Shown: positions 11,201 through 21,656, counted from the first letter of the stretch. The stretch: DNA of 64,000 bases from Pyrenophora tritici-repentis (GCF_003171515.1 NC_089396.1:62001-126000); one strand, 5' to 3'. The notes: generated by a model not told the origin, from the sequence alone. Numbers and translations: made by a program.

Positions 11201-11415
11201 CTAAAAATCATCGTGAGATTGCCCCTCCACCAAGTCCTTCAGCCCCAAGTTTCCAACCGCTCCATCCAACCAAGCTAAGCAAGCTGACTGAGCGAGCGCC
11301 TATCCCTAAGCTCGCTCGGCTTGCAAGCGCGCACTGCGCGCTCAGCTCATTCGGCTTGGTCAAAACGTCCAAGCCGAGCGAGCTGAGCGAGCCGGCTCGC
11401 TCGTTGACAAGTATG
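8275..11415 (-). mobile_element. hAT transposon nested in LINE ORF2
   Basis: A 3141-bp element with the 8-bp TSD ATACTCCC at 8267-8274 and 11416-11423. Ends are CACAGATGTCAATGAGC and the complement of CATACTTGTCAACGAGC, imperfect TIRs. Both subterminal regions are packed with GAGCGAGC/GCTCGCTCGG motifs, probable transposase binding repeats. The transposase is on the minus strand. The LINE reading frame joins perfectly across the TSD. Confidence 0.92.
8455..10986 (-). pseudogene. hAT transposase with several nonsense codons
   Basis: One minus-strand frame holds the whole transposase: N-terminus (10986-10669), BED-type zinc finger (ICHYCYKHK, about 10540-10480), catalytic core (YVSFDGWTTKGG and FVLDNAHNNN, 10170-9439), middle (9336-8785) and the hAT dimerisation domain (SSCECERLFSELGD, 8685-8600). 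It is closely related to the intact 892-aa protein at 15334-18012. In-frame stops sit where the relative has Trp or Gln: TAG for Trp in the DWSR region, in the A-x-WLV region and near the EFERWKR-like motif, and TAA for Gln after VEL. These fit CpA-to-TpA changes. The protein cannot be made, yet the LINE around it has no such damage. Confidence 0.88.
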
Positions 11416-12259
11416 ATACTCCCAAACAACGACCGGATAGAACACAAAGACACTGTCAAGTGGCTAGGTATCTATCTAGACAACCGACTATCATTCAAAT
11501 CACATGTGTCTATACGTGTAAGCCAAGCCAGACAAGCTTTCTACAGGCTAGGAAGACTAGCGAACATTGAACTCGGCCTATCAACACACGCTATTAGACA
11601 ACTATACTTAGCATGTGTAACTAGCGTGTCAGACTACGGAGCACAAATATACTGGAAAAACCAACACTACGCTACAAAGAAACTACAGTCACTACACAAC
11701 CTGGCTTGTCGAAAAACTCTAGGAGTGTTTAGAACAGCACCAACAGTCCCTACAAGCCTCGAAGCGAGCCTACTACCACCAGCAATTAGGCTTAACTCAA
11801 CTATCCGGAACTACGCAAGCAGAGCAAACCTGCTAGCCAACACCCATCCAATTGCAAAGGCAATAACTCGGATCCAATCAACTAATCTCCAACGCTCAAA
11901 GAAACCAAACCAGCACAGACAGCTACAAACTATTACTAACGCAATTCCTAAAAACAACAAAAGAGACACAGAGCAGACTATCCCATACCGGTTTAGGCCA
12001 TGGGATACTCTAAACTATACCGTAACAGTCTCTCAAAAATCCAAAGAAGAGGAGGCAAATGCGCACCAAGCCTACATTAAAACAAGGCTAGACAATTACA
12101 CGACAATATACTCAGACGCCTCGCAAACACAAGAAGGAAAAGGAATAGGAGTTGGGATAGCAGTCTACAACTCAACTCAGCAAGAAATCTACTCAGAAAC
12201 AGTTAATATCGGACAATACCAGCTAGTCTACAACGGCGAACTAGAAGGGATCACACGAG

Positions 12260-12421
12260 TAGACTCCGCAACAATCAATTCAATCCGGTCACTCTCCTAG
12301 ACCCACTTACCTATCTAGGTAGGGCTTAAACTCCTATAGGTAACTACTAGGCTTAAAGCGGTAATCAATCAATCCAATCTGAACCTTCTAGGACCCACTT
12401 AATTGATTGTTGCGGACTGTG
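12260..12421 (-). mobile_element. hAT-type MITE family 1, copy 3 (reverse)
   Basis: The same 162-bp element in reverse orientation. TSD CACACGAG at 12252-12259 and 12422-12429. It splits the RNase H domain of LINE ORF2. Confidence 0.95.
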
Positions 12422-13572
12422 CACACGAGCATTCGAATACGCAGCAAAGAACGCTACAACCGACCAGGAATTTGAGGTCTACGCAGATAACCAAGCAGCA
12501 ATCTACAGGCTTAAAAACCTATCAGATAACCCAGGACAGCATTGGCAACTCCGATGTCTAAAAGCGGCAAATACGATCCGACGAAAACAAGCAAACATCC
12601 ACCTACTCTGGGCACCTGGACACACAGATATAGTTGGAAACGAAAGAGCAGACTACCTAGCAAAAGAAGCAACCAAAGAGGACCCCAGATCAACAACAAA
12701 GAGCATTGCCTACCTAGGCACGACAATCAAAAGGATACAACAAACGGAACAACGCCAAGAGTATGAGAAATACAAAGCAAGAGCAACCGCTCTAAACAAA
12801 GCTACCTACTCAGCCAAATACCCTCTTAAAATCAGCAAAACCATCCAAATGCCACAGAACACGAAAAGAGTAACCTCTAGCGCCTTCTACTCTCTTAAGC
12901 TAGGACACGGATACTTCAACTCCTACCTAAAGAGATTTAAGAAACGAGACTCGAATCGCTGCACCTGCCAAAACATCCAAACGCCAGAACACCTACTACT
13001 GTACTGTCATCTATACAAAGACCATCGAAAAACGCTCCTACAAACAATCAAACATCGCCCAGTCACACTACCACTACTACTCCACACTAGTATAGGTATA
13101 GAAGCAACCCTAGCTTTTATCACTAGCACCAGAATAGGAACAAGAAAATGGTACCTAGGACAGCCACCAGAAGACCTACAGAGAGACACTGTATAAAACT
13201 AAAACCACAACCCTCTCCTTTGCCACAAGAGCCCGCTGCTACATCTCTTTCTACTTATCAAACTGCTCTTTAGCACCTGGCAACAAACAGATACAAGCTA
13301 TCTTTTGTAGGAAAGCCAAAAACCATATTAGCGAACCATACCAGAAAACCATGTAAATTAGAAAAACCAAGATAGAACGGCCTTCGGCCAAAGTCCTACA
13401 TAGTCTCTGACTGAAAAAGGACTCTAATGGAATAATAATAATAATTGTTAAGAAAGAATGACTCTCTCAGTCATGGCATGTAAGTGTGTCAATTGCTAAC
13501 TATACAAAGCTCGGCTAATATAGAGCGGTGTGGGTCATGTGACTTAGCGTCCTCGTGACAGGTGACCGGAAT

Positions 13573-13734
13573 CACAGTCCGCAACAATCAATTAAGTGGG
13601 TCCTAGAAGGTTCAGATTGGATTGATTGATTACCGCTTTAAGCCTAGTAGTTACCTATAGGAGTTTAAGCCCTACCTAGATAGGTAAGTGGGTCTAGGAG
13701 AGTGACCGGATTGAATTGATTGTTGCGGAGTCTA
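13573..13734 (+). mobile_element. hAT-type MITE family 1, copy 4
   Basis: 162 bp, apparently identical to the others. TSD ACCGGAAT at 13565-13572 and 13735-13742. It lies in non-coding DNA just right of the LINE. A short AAT microsatellite follows at about 13751-13768. Confidence 0.95.
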
Positions 13735-13742
13735 ACCGGAAT

Positions 13743-14100
13743 ATTCTCAACAATAATAATAATAATAACCCGATAAGACGATCTTGCAGAAACCCTGATC
13801 TCAAGCTACCACTCGTTGACCAGTATCGACCCGCTGGGTTCATCGCGTAAGGAGGGAGGTTAATGGTGTGTCTTATTAGCTGTTTCCGGCACGCATGGTT
13901 TTCCTTTACAAAGTGAAAGACTTTAGATATCTCGAACCGATCTCGAATAAGTTAACATCCCTTACACAGAGATAGACTTAAGTTGATTAACAACGCCAGG
14001 ACAAAGATAAATAACAGTGAGATCGATCACAATGACGATTGAGCAAAATTGAGCTAACGTCGATCCCTATGTAGCGAGAAAACCCTCATGCCGAGAAATC
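13743..14100. other. Non-coding stretch
   Basis: AT-rich DNA beginning with an AAT microsatellite. I see no supported gene or element. Confidence 0.4.
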
Positions 14101-14421
14101 AGTCAAATCGCGAATTTACTCCATTCCCATGGCGATGTACATAGGAAACCAATCTAACGATAGCAATGAGTTCTCCAGAATAGCGTTTTGAGACGGTGAA
14201 AAAAGACATGTTGCAGGTCGCCCGTGCGATCTTTGCAATCTTATTGGTCGTTCTCGGCATAGCGGGTTTCTCGCTACACCAGGATGGACGTTAATGTTTA
14301 TGAAGGGACCAAGAAGCGTGCTATCTAATGATTTCGTACGGCGTACAGTAGCCATATAGCCCCAGCACGGTACGAGAAGAATCCTGCTTACGTATTAAGA
14401 GGTTGGTTGCTTCCTTGGCAG

Positions 14422-14583
14422 TAGACTCCGCAACAATCAATTCAATCCGGTCACTCTCCTAGACCCACTTACCTATCTAGGTAGGGCTTAAACTCCTATA
14501 GGTAACTACTAGGCTTAAAGCGGTAATCAATCAATCCAATCTGAACCTTCTAGGACCCACTTAATTGATTGTTGCGGACTGTG
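14422..14583 (-). mobile_element. hAT-type MITE family 1, copy 5 (reverse)
   Basis: 162 bp in reverse orientation. TSD CTTGGCAG at 14414-14421 and 14584-14591. It lies within the disrupted minus-strand gene. Confidence 0.95.
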
Positions 14584-14855
14584 CTTGGCAGCACGGCTTA
14601 TTCCTTTTTAGGAACGCATCCAATGTGCCTCTCAAGAATTCGATCAGGGCGATGATATATTCTTTGCAACATCCATCGTTCTGTTCATCGTAATTGAGAG
14701 ATCTCATAGCACCGGTAGCAGTGGATACACCGGTAGCAGTGGATACACCGCACTCCAGAGGCTTAAGGCCTTCCGGAACCCGGCTCGAAGCGGGTTTCTT
14801 ATCTGCAGAACTCTGTAACTCATGACCGTCTTTAAAAGGTTCAGGCAATTCTAAT

Positions 14856-17800
14856 CAAGGTTGTCAGTAATCAATATCTCATCAATATTGTTGTTTGATT
14901 TGTTTGATTCGGAGCCAACCAACTAACCAACAGTTAGCCACTGTATTTCTGTCAATCAATCAACCAATCTTGAGAACAAAATGTTGATAGGATTGGTGTT
15001 GTTTGATAGTAAGCGAGGGAGGGGGATACCTAGGTGAGGCCTCTGGGATAGCTGCTCAACGACGAATTCTTAGTGTTGGATCTTGCTTACTAAGCCTACT
15101 CGCGTGTAAGTTATATGACCTAGGTTCCATCCCATCTCTCACTCACTCCAGGCTAGTACGTACGAGGCTTAGCGCCCACAACGCTAGCTGGCAGAGACAT
15201 AGATCTCAATTCCTGTAGCACAATACACAACACGATTCACACATGTTCTATTCCTAGTGCTACTGACATCAGGCTTATAACATTTAACAACACCTTACTT
15301 TCTCGCGGCTCCGGCTTACTTTTAGCCTTATCCATGCCCTCTATACCAGCAAAACGCAAGCCCGAGGCTGCCGAAGAAGCTGATACTCCCTTCAAGCGAG
15401 CACAACGTACGCGCAAACCTACGCTCAAAGCGCTGTTGGGTGACGGCAGCCAGCCAACCCAGCCGATAGAGCTGCCAGAAAGTACGCCGGATCCGCCTAC
15501 AGAGCCGCCTACACAAGTTATCGAGCCGCCCACACGGGCTATTGAACCGCCATGTAAGCCTGTACAACAACCCGAGGAGCGCCCTCGGCGGGCATCACCA
15601 CTGCCTATTTTGGCTGCCTCACAAGCCTCTCGGCTCACTGATGAGCCAGCCTGGGAGTCGCAGTTAATGTTTGATAAGCCAGAGGACTCTATTGTACAGC
15701 CTTTAGCTTTCTCTAGCGCTGCCACTGAGGCTTCGGTGGAGGAGGATAGCGCTGTGAGCGTCGATTTTCGCGACTTTGAGGGCGTCGATTGGTCGCGATT
15801 AAAGGGGTTTGTCGCGCCGCTGAGCACTCCACGAGGCAAGGCAAGCTGGATTTTTCAACACGGCTGGCGTGTCTGGAAGGAGGGTACTCACCACCCAGAT
15901 GAGTTGTACTTTGTGTGCAAGTACTGTCATATTCATAAGCTACCTAATGGTGTACACCGAGTAACGAAGTCAACCACTGCCGCCAACGGGCACCTCCAGC
16001 TTGATAAACCTGGTCATCGGCTCAGCAAAGATGGTCCAATCCTAAGCAAACCTCTCCGCAAACATGGACAACAATCACTTCGTCAGGCAGCTCTAAGCGG
16101 TGTCAAATTTAGTCTAGAGGCGTACAAGACTATAGGAAACTTCGACGTACAAGAATTTCGGCAGGCAGCTGCGCTCTGGCTGGTCGACAACAACAGACCA
16201 CTCCGCGAGTTTGAGACGCCGGCTTTTCGCAAGATGATCAGGCTTGCTAATCCTGAGGCAGAGGCGGCGTTATGGAGGTCTCATAACAGCGTGTCAGCGT
16301 TCGTGATGAGGTTGTACAGTTGGCTACGGCCTCAGGTGGTGCGCGCGTTGGCTGAAGCCGAGAGCAAGGTACATATAAGCTTCGATGGGTGGACGACAAA
16401 AGGCGGCAAACGTGGCTTCTTTTCTGTAGTTGCTCACTACGCCAACAGTAAGGGCGCGATAGTTGACCTACCCATCGCGCTGCCGCAGCTGGTGGGTGCC
16501 CACACTGGTGAGGCGATAGCTGACGCTGTAACCAAAATCCTGCAATCCTTCAGCATTAATCGCAGCAAACTCGGCTACTTTGTGCTCGATAACGCTTACA
16601 ATAACGACACCGCTGTTAACAAACTCGCCGCGATGTACCACTTTTCTGCCTCCGATCGCCGCCTCCGCTGCGCTTGCCACATACTTAACCTTGTTGGCCA
16701 AACGATTATGTTCGGGAGGGATGCTGACGCGTATAACAACGCCCTGGAGAACACAAAGATGGAGGATTTTTACATGAAGGAGTGGCGGAAAGAAGGACCG
16801 CTTGGCGTGTATCTTGATATTATCAACTACATCAACACGCCGAAGCAGTGGAGTATTTTTGAAGATTGCCAACGCGAGGCAGTTAACAGCATGCCCACAG
16901 GCGCCAGCGGCGGCACTCGCGAGCCAATTAAGCCGTGTGTTACACGTTGGAACAGCTATTACGACTGCTTTAAGCGCGGAGTTCAGCTCCAACAAGCTAT
17001 CAACGCATACGCCACGTACCACATTCGCGAGACTGAACAGGCTGACGAACAGGCAGCTATTAGAGGAAACAAGCTGCCTGATGTGCCGCGGTGGATGAGG
17101 TCAGACGGCCTTACGGCGGCTGACTGGGCGGTGATTACTGAGTACATGGCGATACTGCAGCCGCTCAAGTTTGCTACAGATCGCCTCCAAGGCCGCGGCA
17201 AGTGTGGCCGTTTTGGCGCACTCTACGAGGTCATCCCAGTATTTGAGAGTGTGATAACTGAGCTGGATGCACGCCTTCGGCCATACGAATCGGTCAACCA
17301 CGAGCCATCTGAGGCGCCCGAAGATCACATCCCGATCAACCTGCGAGCCGCGAGGCGAAAAGCGAGCAATTACTTTACTAAGATCCTCCAAAGTCCCATT
17401 TACTACGCAGCTACGGCACTACATCCACGATATAAAACATACTCTAAGCGCTTCTGGCGCGACAAACCTACACAATTGAGCACCGCGCACGCGAAGTTTC
17501 TGCGGGTTTGGGCTGCCTACAAGCCTGCCGCTGCTGCCACAACACCAACCCCTGCGCCAAAACCTACCATGAGCAGCTTTGACGACGCTATCGACGCTAT
17601 ACTAGATGAGGACGGCGAGCATACATTGGAGGTGGAGGATGAGTACGATAGCTGGTTAAAAGAGCCTATGTGGACGTCTGATCAACACAAGGAGGGTCCA
17701 ACAGCTGTACAGTACTGGTTATCGTTGAAGCCGAAGTATCCACATCTTTCACGATTGGCGATCGACGTGTTGACTATACCCGCCTCCAGCTCTGATTGTG

Positions 17801-18181
17801 AGCGCGTTTTTGCGGGAACTGGCGATATAATTGAGCCACAAAGGCGGAAAATTGGCGCGCAGTTACTGGCTGCTTTGGTGTGCTTGCAACGGTGGACTCG
17901 TGCAGGTTTTACAACACCAAGCACGACAACAGCAGCAAAGCATACTGATGAGGAGCTCACGGAAGAGTTTGCGATAGGAACGTGGGAAGAGCCGCCTGCA
18001 GAATTGTCATAGAAACGTCCCTTCAGAACCTTAAGTCTATCAATATTCAATCAATCAACCAACCAAAAATTGGCTCTTCAGTCTCATCAACTCAAACAAA
18101 CAAACTGTAGCCCTAAGAAATGAGCCAGTCAATCAACATCTACGCCTCAAATGTTGGTTGTTTTGTTTGTTGACTTCTCTG
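14856..18181 (+). mobile_element. hAT transposon with intact transposase
   Basis: A 3326-bp element flanked by the 8-bp TSD ATTCTAAT (14848-14855 and 18182-18189). Ends are CAAGGTTGTCAGTAATC and the complement of CAGAGAAGTCAACAAAC, with weak TIRs. Subterminal regions are rich in CAATCAATCAACC/TGTTTGTTTG motifs. It sits in an otherwise open minus-strand gene, so the insertion looks recent. Confidence 0.9.
15334..18012 (+). CDS. hAT-family transposase, intact (892 aa)
   Basis: An uninterrupted frame of 892 codons with normal hAT layout. The N-terminal about 160 residues are Pro-rich and acidic. A BED-type zinc finger follows (WIFQHGWRVW, then VCKYCHIHK and a downstream H-x-H pattern, residues about 168-225). 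The catalytic RNase-H-like core holds HISFDGWTTKGG (about 347-358) and FVLDNAYNND (about 417-426). The C-terminal hAT dimerisation domain is SSSDCERVFAGTGD (about 815-830) with a following QLLAALVCLQRW helix. hAT transposases cut and paste with 8-bp duplications, as seen here. It is a candidate source of activity for the related dead element at 8275-11415. Its own TIRs do not match the MITE termini, so I do not assign it to the MITEs. Confidence 0.92.
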   Translation: MPSIPAKRKPEAAEEADTPFKRAQRTRKPTLKALLGDGSQPTQPIELPESTPDPPTEPPTQVIEPPTRAIEPPCKPVQQPEERPRRASPLPILAASQASRLTDEPAWESQLMFDKPEDSIVQPLAFSSAATEASVEEDSAVSVDFRDFEGVDWSRLKGFVAPLSTPRGKASWIFQHGWRVWKEGTHHPDELYFVCKYCHIHKLPNGVHRVTKSTTAANGHLQLDKPGHRLSKDGPILSKPLRKHGQQSLRQAALSGVKFSLEAYKTIGNFDVQEFRQAAALWLVDNNRPLREFETPAFRKMIRLANPEAEAALWRSHNSVSAFVMRLYSWLRPQVVRALAEAESKVHISFDGWTTKGGKRGFFSVVAHYANSKGAIVDLPIALPQLVGAHTGEAIADAVTKILQSFSINRSKLGYFVLDNAYNNDTAVNKLAAMYHFSASDRRLRCACHILNLVGQTIMFGRDADAYNNALENTKMEDFYMKEWRKEGPLGVYLDIINYINTPKQWSIFEDCQREAVNSMPTGASGGTREPIKPCVTRWNSYYDCFKRGVQLQQAINAYATYHIRETEQADEQAAIRGNKLPDVPRWMRSDGLTAADWAVITEYMAILQPLKFATDRLQGRGKCGRFGALYEVIPVFESVITELDARLRPYESVNHEPSEAPEDHIPINLRAARRKASNYFTKILQSPIYYAATALHPRYKTYSKRFWRDKPTQLSTAHAKFLRVWAAYKPAAAATTPTPAPKPTMSSFDDAIDAILDEDGEHTLEVEDEYDSWLKEPMWTSDQHKEGPTAVQYWLSLKPKYPHLSRLAIDVLTIPASSSDCERVFAGTGDIIEPQRRKIGAQLLAALVCLQRWTRAGFTTPSTTTAAKHTDEELTEEFAIGTWEEPPAELS

Positions 18182-18483
18182 ATTCTAATGTAGATGATGA
18201 AGATGCACGATCACCAGGGTCGGTGGGATCGCATCGTTTTTTCCTCTTTTTATTCTTAGGGGGGTCCTTGTCTCTTTTTTTCCTAGAGGATTTCGTCTCA
18301 GACTCCTTGGTCAAATCAGCAGTTATCGGTCGATTGCCATTTGTACTTCGGTAACTCTTATGTTCTTCTGTTGACGAATCTCTTGCCCTTGGGATCGAGG
18401 TGGGTACCAGAGGTGAGGAATTCATCTCATGCATACATAAGGGTGACATCTAACGTCGGACGAGCAAGTACATGCGCAGCGAT

Positions 18484-18495
18484 TATATATATAAA
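18484..18495 (+). promoter_or_regulatory. Possible TATA box upstream of the LPMO-like gene
   Basis: TATATATATAAA lies 255 bases before the LPMO-like ATG, in the region between the divergent gene at 18449 and the LPMO-like gene. The distance is long for a TATA box, so this is only suggestive. Confidence 0.25.
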
Positions 18496-18750
18496 CTAAG
18501 CCCTGCGCGTCGAACATTGTCTGACATAACTTCGTGTCGCTACTGTAAGCATTCTGTCGAGTCTCTGACAGCCCCAGCATTCATTTGGTAAGCAGATGGC
18601 TGCGCTGACAATGGCCGTGATAGAAGTACCCTAAGCGGACTATGCTTAATGCGGAGAACGCTCCTGTTTGGTCAGCTTTTGCACCTGATGACAGTACTTA
18701 TTTAACCCTCCGCACGCCTCTGCACATAACCGCCAAGACTCTCATCTGCC

Positions 18751-19866
18751 ATGCTGCTGACCTGCCCTGCTTCGTTGGGATTCGCATGCGCGCTACTTAC
18801 GAGCACGCTCGCACATGTGATGCTGGAGAGCCCTGTCCCTTATGGCAGGCCTACGCTGAACAACTCTCCTTTAGATGGCACTGGCGTAGACTTTCCCTGC
18901 AAGCTCCGAGCGGGCGTGTATGACGTGACGCAGATGAACTACTGGACGGCTGGCGAAGCGCAGACGATCCGCTTCCTAGGCTCTGCGGTACACGGTGGAG
19001 GATCCTGCCAATTCTCGGTGTCTGAGGATCTGGAACCCACAAAGTCCAGCCAGTGGAAAGTCGTGTATAGCGTGGTCGGAGGCTGCCCAGCTAGCGTAGA
19101 GGGAAATCTGCCGGGAGGACCAGTGAGCCACGTTGCAGATACAGTCGAGGTTGTGCTTCCCAAGGAGATGCCGAGTGGCGAATATACCTTCGCCTGGACC
19201 TGGTTCAACAGGCAAGGCTACCGTGAGATGTACATGAACTGTGCTCCCATCACCGTGCGCGGCGGAGGAAACAACGCAACGTTCCTTGCGTCCCTCCCCG
19301 ATATGTTTGTCGCGAATCTGCCGAGCTCCGCTTGTTCCACGATGGAGAACTTCGACTACGCGTTCCCGGATCCAGGAAGCGCTGTACTCACTGGGAGCCA
19401 GGCAAAGCCTACCACGGGGCTCGTTGGCGACGGATGCGCTTCCGTGACTGCGCTCGGCAGCGGATCTGGCACGGCGCGCCCTTCGATCGCGTTGTCCGAC
19501 AGCTCACCCGGCCAGCAAAGCACACACGCGGTTTTAGACGAACAGCCGTCAGTCGCATCTTCTACCATTGCACCTATTAATTTGCCTAGCAGCGCTGCTG
19601 TAAAGGCTATCGTTGATGAAGAGATGACAGCTTCCGCATCTCCGACTTCTGCGGCTCTGTCTTCACAGGTGCTGGCACCACTAGTAGGCCCAGCAACGAG
19701 CGTATCCGTTGTTTCCGAGACCTGCGTGCCATGCAATCCGGCGAATGAGGTCGTCTGCATAGACGGAGACCATTATGGGCTCTGCGATTTTGGCTGTGCA
19801 CGTTCGCAGCGAGTGGCCCCAGGAACGGTCTGCACCGATAGCCAGATCCTGAGACGTGATGCGTGA
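18751..19866 (+). CDS. Secreted AA11-like lytic polysaccharide monooxygenase
   Basis: A 371-aa single-exon protein. Residues 1-21 form a signal peptide; cleavage leaves an N-terminal His (H22) in HVMLESPVPYG, the hallmark of copper LPMOs, where it joins a second His (H81, in SAVHGGGSCQF) to form the histidine brace. WTWFNRQGYREMYMNCAP resembles the region bearing the axial Tyr in AA11-like enzymes. These oxidise chitin or related polysaccharides outside the cell. After about residue 180 a Ser/Thr-rich linker leads to a Cys-rich C-terminal module (CVPCNPANEVVCIDGDHYGLCDFGC), as found after some fungal AA11 domains. The start is preferred because it gives the signal peptide directly before His. 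The substrate is not provable from sequence. Confidence 0.82.
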   Translation: MLLTCPASLGFACALLTSTLAHVMLESPVPYGRPTLNNSPLDGTGVDFPCKLRAGVYDVTQMNYWTAGEAQTIRFLGSAVHGGGSCQFSVSEDLEPTKSSQWKVVYSVVGGCPASVEGNLPGGPVSHVADTVEVVLPKEMPSGEYTFAWTWFNRQGYREMYMNCAPITVRGGGNNATFLASLPDMFVANLPSSACSTMENFDYAFPDPGSAVLTGSQAKPTTGLVGDGCASVTALGSGSGTARPSIALSDSSPGQQSTHAVLDEQPSVASSTIAPINLPSSAAVKAIVDEEMTASASPTSAALSSQVLAPLVGPATSVSVVSETCVPCNPANEVVCIDGDHYGLCDFGCARSQRVAPGTVCTDSQILRRDA

Positions 19867-20646
19867 TGCATGAGCAGCACATTAATACGTCTCCGTGGGA
19901 TGCACAAAGTTGCTTTTATCGTTCATTACACAAATCTATTGCTCAAACTTGGTACTATACTGACCTTCCTACTTACGAGACGAAAAACCTAATAGGCTAA
20001 TGTTGGCCAACGATTGGTAGCGTAAAATCTGAATGATTGCTACTCCTCAGCTGTAATAAGCGAGCATGGGCCCGTTGGCTTATTCGTCATGCAAGGAGGG
20101 AGGTTATCATTGCTCCGCGCTATGCTATACTTGTGATCGTGACATACATTGAAGGTGCTATTGGCATGGTCGTTGCTGTTTTCCTTAGCTAATTTATTCA
20201 TTTTTTATGTACAGACAGAATTGGACTTGTCGAATCAATCGTGAAGTGATATTGAGTGAAAACAAGCTCGAGAGGATGCAACAAAAAGCGTATCTCATAT
20301 TCCACGGGCTATGTGAACACTATTTACCCGCTGTAATTCCAGAGATGACTAAATTGTTTTAAGATGGATATCTGCCCAGACTGGCATTCTGATGATAGAG
20401 ACATCAAATACTGTCGACGTCAATGCTCATAATCTCACTCCATTCGTGAGGAACAACAAGATAAGCCAATATTGGTCGATCAGAGGCAACGTAAGGTCGT
20501 GAAATCTGCTGCTTTTGCGCTCTAATCGGTCCAAATTAGCCCACAGGGTTTTTCGTTGCGTATGGACAGAGGTTGCTAATCTCGACAACACTTGACAAAG
20601 CGCTTACAAGCTGCCATCGGGTAACCCAGAAAGGCACGCGCAACTG
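19867..20646. other. Intergenic region between LPMO-like and cupredoxin genes
   Basis: 780 bases between the converging 3' ends of the LPMO-like gene and the cupredoxin gene. I see no gene or repeat. Confidence 0.5.
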
Positions 20647-21656
20647 TCAAGCGTGCCACTTTTTATTGGCACAGAGATCGGCACAGAGCTCGGCAGGCGG
20701 TACTGACAGGTCAGGCGGTACTGACTGGTATAGGGGCGAGAGGGGAGACAAGACAGAATTGGGATACTCTCCGCCTTGGTTATGCTGGATATATGGTGTC
20801 TGTAGCTTGGATCGCTCCTGGCGCTTGGATCGACCCTTGCGTGCGAGGTAGAAAAAGATGCCCGCACACAACGCAAGAATAACGATTCCACCGATCGTGA
20901 TGCCGGCAATGGCTGCCGCGGAGAGCGTTGCGGACTGGTCATCAATTGATGCGAGGTTTCTATGTGAGCTTGCCGCTGGCGAAGGAGTAGATGTCGAAGA
21001 CGCTTCATTGGGCATAGGGTCGCCCGGCGCAAGCTGGAACTCTGCCTTAGCCGCGGCCAGCTCCTGTGCATGCAGCGTTTGCGTGTCGTTTGGATTGATG
21101 ACGCCAATCATCTGCTTCCCTGTACACGAATCTGGAGCGGCACAATAATAGAAAATTGGCTCTGTGCTATTGATAGTAAGATTCCAGTGGGTGATCTATC
21201 GTCATCAGCCAGCCACTCGCGCTACATAGTTTGCGTAGAACGACTCACATCGCTAGGCGTGTCCACCCACTGCGTCTCCGACCAGAACCCCACCTTGTCT
21301 TTCCCGGTATACTCATAAGGCACACACGCACTTCCATACTCTGCCCGAGCCACAGAGTGATCTCGCGGATAGAACTCAAATGTGACAATGTCCCCGACGG
21401 ACACATTGGTCAGCTCTTTGGGGTCGAAATGGAAGCCACCTGGGCCGGCCTTGACAAGATGAACATGGACTTCGCTTTCGCTGGTCTCTGTAGCAACGGA
21501 AGAAGTCGAGGGCACGATGCTCGCTGTTAGAGCAGCTGATGTGGCAGAAGATGTTGCACTGACTCGGTTGTGGGTTGTCGTTTGTGCAGGATCCTGTGCC
21601 AGAACCGAAACTAGCATAAGCGCGAGCGTCGTCGCTCTAGTTACCCGGGTGGACAT
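20647..21656 (-). CDS. Serine-rich cupredoxin with transmembrane anchor
   Basis: Two exons: 21656-21249 and 21195-20647, joined over a 53-bp GTGAGT...GATAG intron in phase 0; 318 aa. The ATG at 21656 begins a signal peptide (MSTRVTRATTLALMLVSVLAQ). A short Ser/Thr linker precedes a plastocyanin-like domain (HVHLVKAG, FHFDP, VGDIVTFEFYPRDHSV, then after the intron ITHWNLTINSTEPIFYYC). The usual Cys-x4-His-Cys copper loop is CAAPDSCTGKQM, lacking the His, so copper binding is doubtful. A Ser-rich region leads to a transmembrane helix (IAGITIGGIVILALCAGIFFYL) and a basic cytoplasmic tail. Fungal proteins of this type are called extracellular serine-rich proteins; the role is unclear, perhaps cell-surface sensing or metal handling. 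Confidence 0.8.

Larger units (their letters stand above)
5817..13196 (+). pseudogene. LINE ORF2: endonuclease-reverse transcriptase-RNase H (broken by two MITEs and a hAT)
   Basis: The ATG at 5817 overlaps the ORF1 stop (ATGTTAG). Coding blocks are 5817-5876, 6047-8274, 11424-12259 and 12430-13196. Without insertions and one TSD copy each they total 3891 bases, exactly 1296 codons plus stop, with no internal stop seen. Domains in order: EEP endonuclease (QEPWL, LLLDANEHPPWWD, SDHYGLLF), reverse transcriptase (ITLLNSLGKVLERI, VFVDVKGAFDHV, GIPQGSPVSPIFF, and the catalytic YIDDLSL near 8088-8108), RNase H (YSDASQTQ, NGELEGI, YADNQAAI, GHTDIVGNERAD) and a terminal zinc motif (CTCQNIQTPEHLLLYC). 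This is the Tad1/I clade set. The copy is inactive only because of insertions; the underlying sequence is intact, so it was young when hit. Confidence 0.9.
4040..13446 (+). mobile_element. Tad1-like LINE (non-LTR retrotransposon), full-length, with nested insertions
   Basis: A two-ORF LINE: ORF1 with zinc knuckles; ORF2 with endonuclease, reverse transcriptase, RNase H and a C-terminal zinc motif; a 3' UTR of about 230 bases; and an AAT-repeat tail at 13431-13446. It is interrupted by MITEs at 5317-5478, 5877-6038 and 12260-12421 and by a hAT at 8275-11415. The exact 5' end is unclear; the A-rich leader before the ORF1 ATG suggests a start soon after the pogo element. I could not find a target-site duplication. 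The 5' UTR has no recognised promoter. Confidence 0.88.
14101..18449 (-). pseudogene. Minus-strand gene of unknown function, split by a hAT and a MITE
   Basis: A frame starts at the ATG at 18447-18449 and runs to 18182. It is Ser/Lys/Arg-rich with a basic patch (KNKKRKKRC), possibly a nuclear signal. It then meets the hAT element. On the other side the same frame resumes at 14855 (LPEPFKDGHELQSS...) and runs to 14584, where MITE copy 5 sits. Beyond the MITE (14421 downwards) there is a possible GTAAGC splice donor near 14390, and another open block at 14355-14116 with no recognised domain may be the next exon. Joining across one ATTCTAAT copy preserves the frame. The function is not recognised. 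The gene is disrupted in this genome unless the insertions are removed. Confidence 0.5.

Noticed and set aside
13751..13768. AAT microsatellite as the tail of another LINE
   Set aside because: No LINE-like sequence precedes it; MITE copy 4 and unrelated DNA lie upstream.
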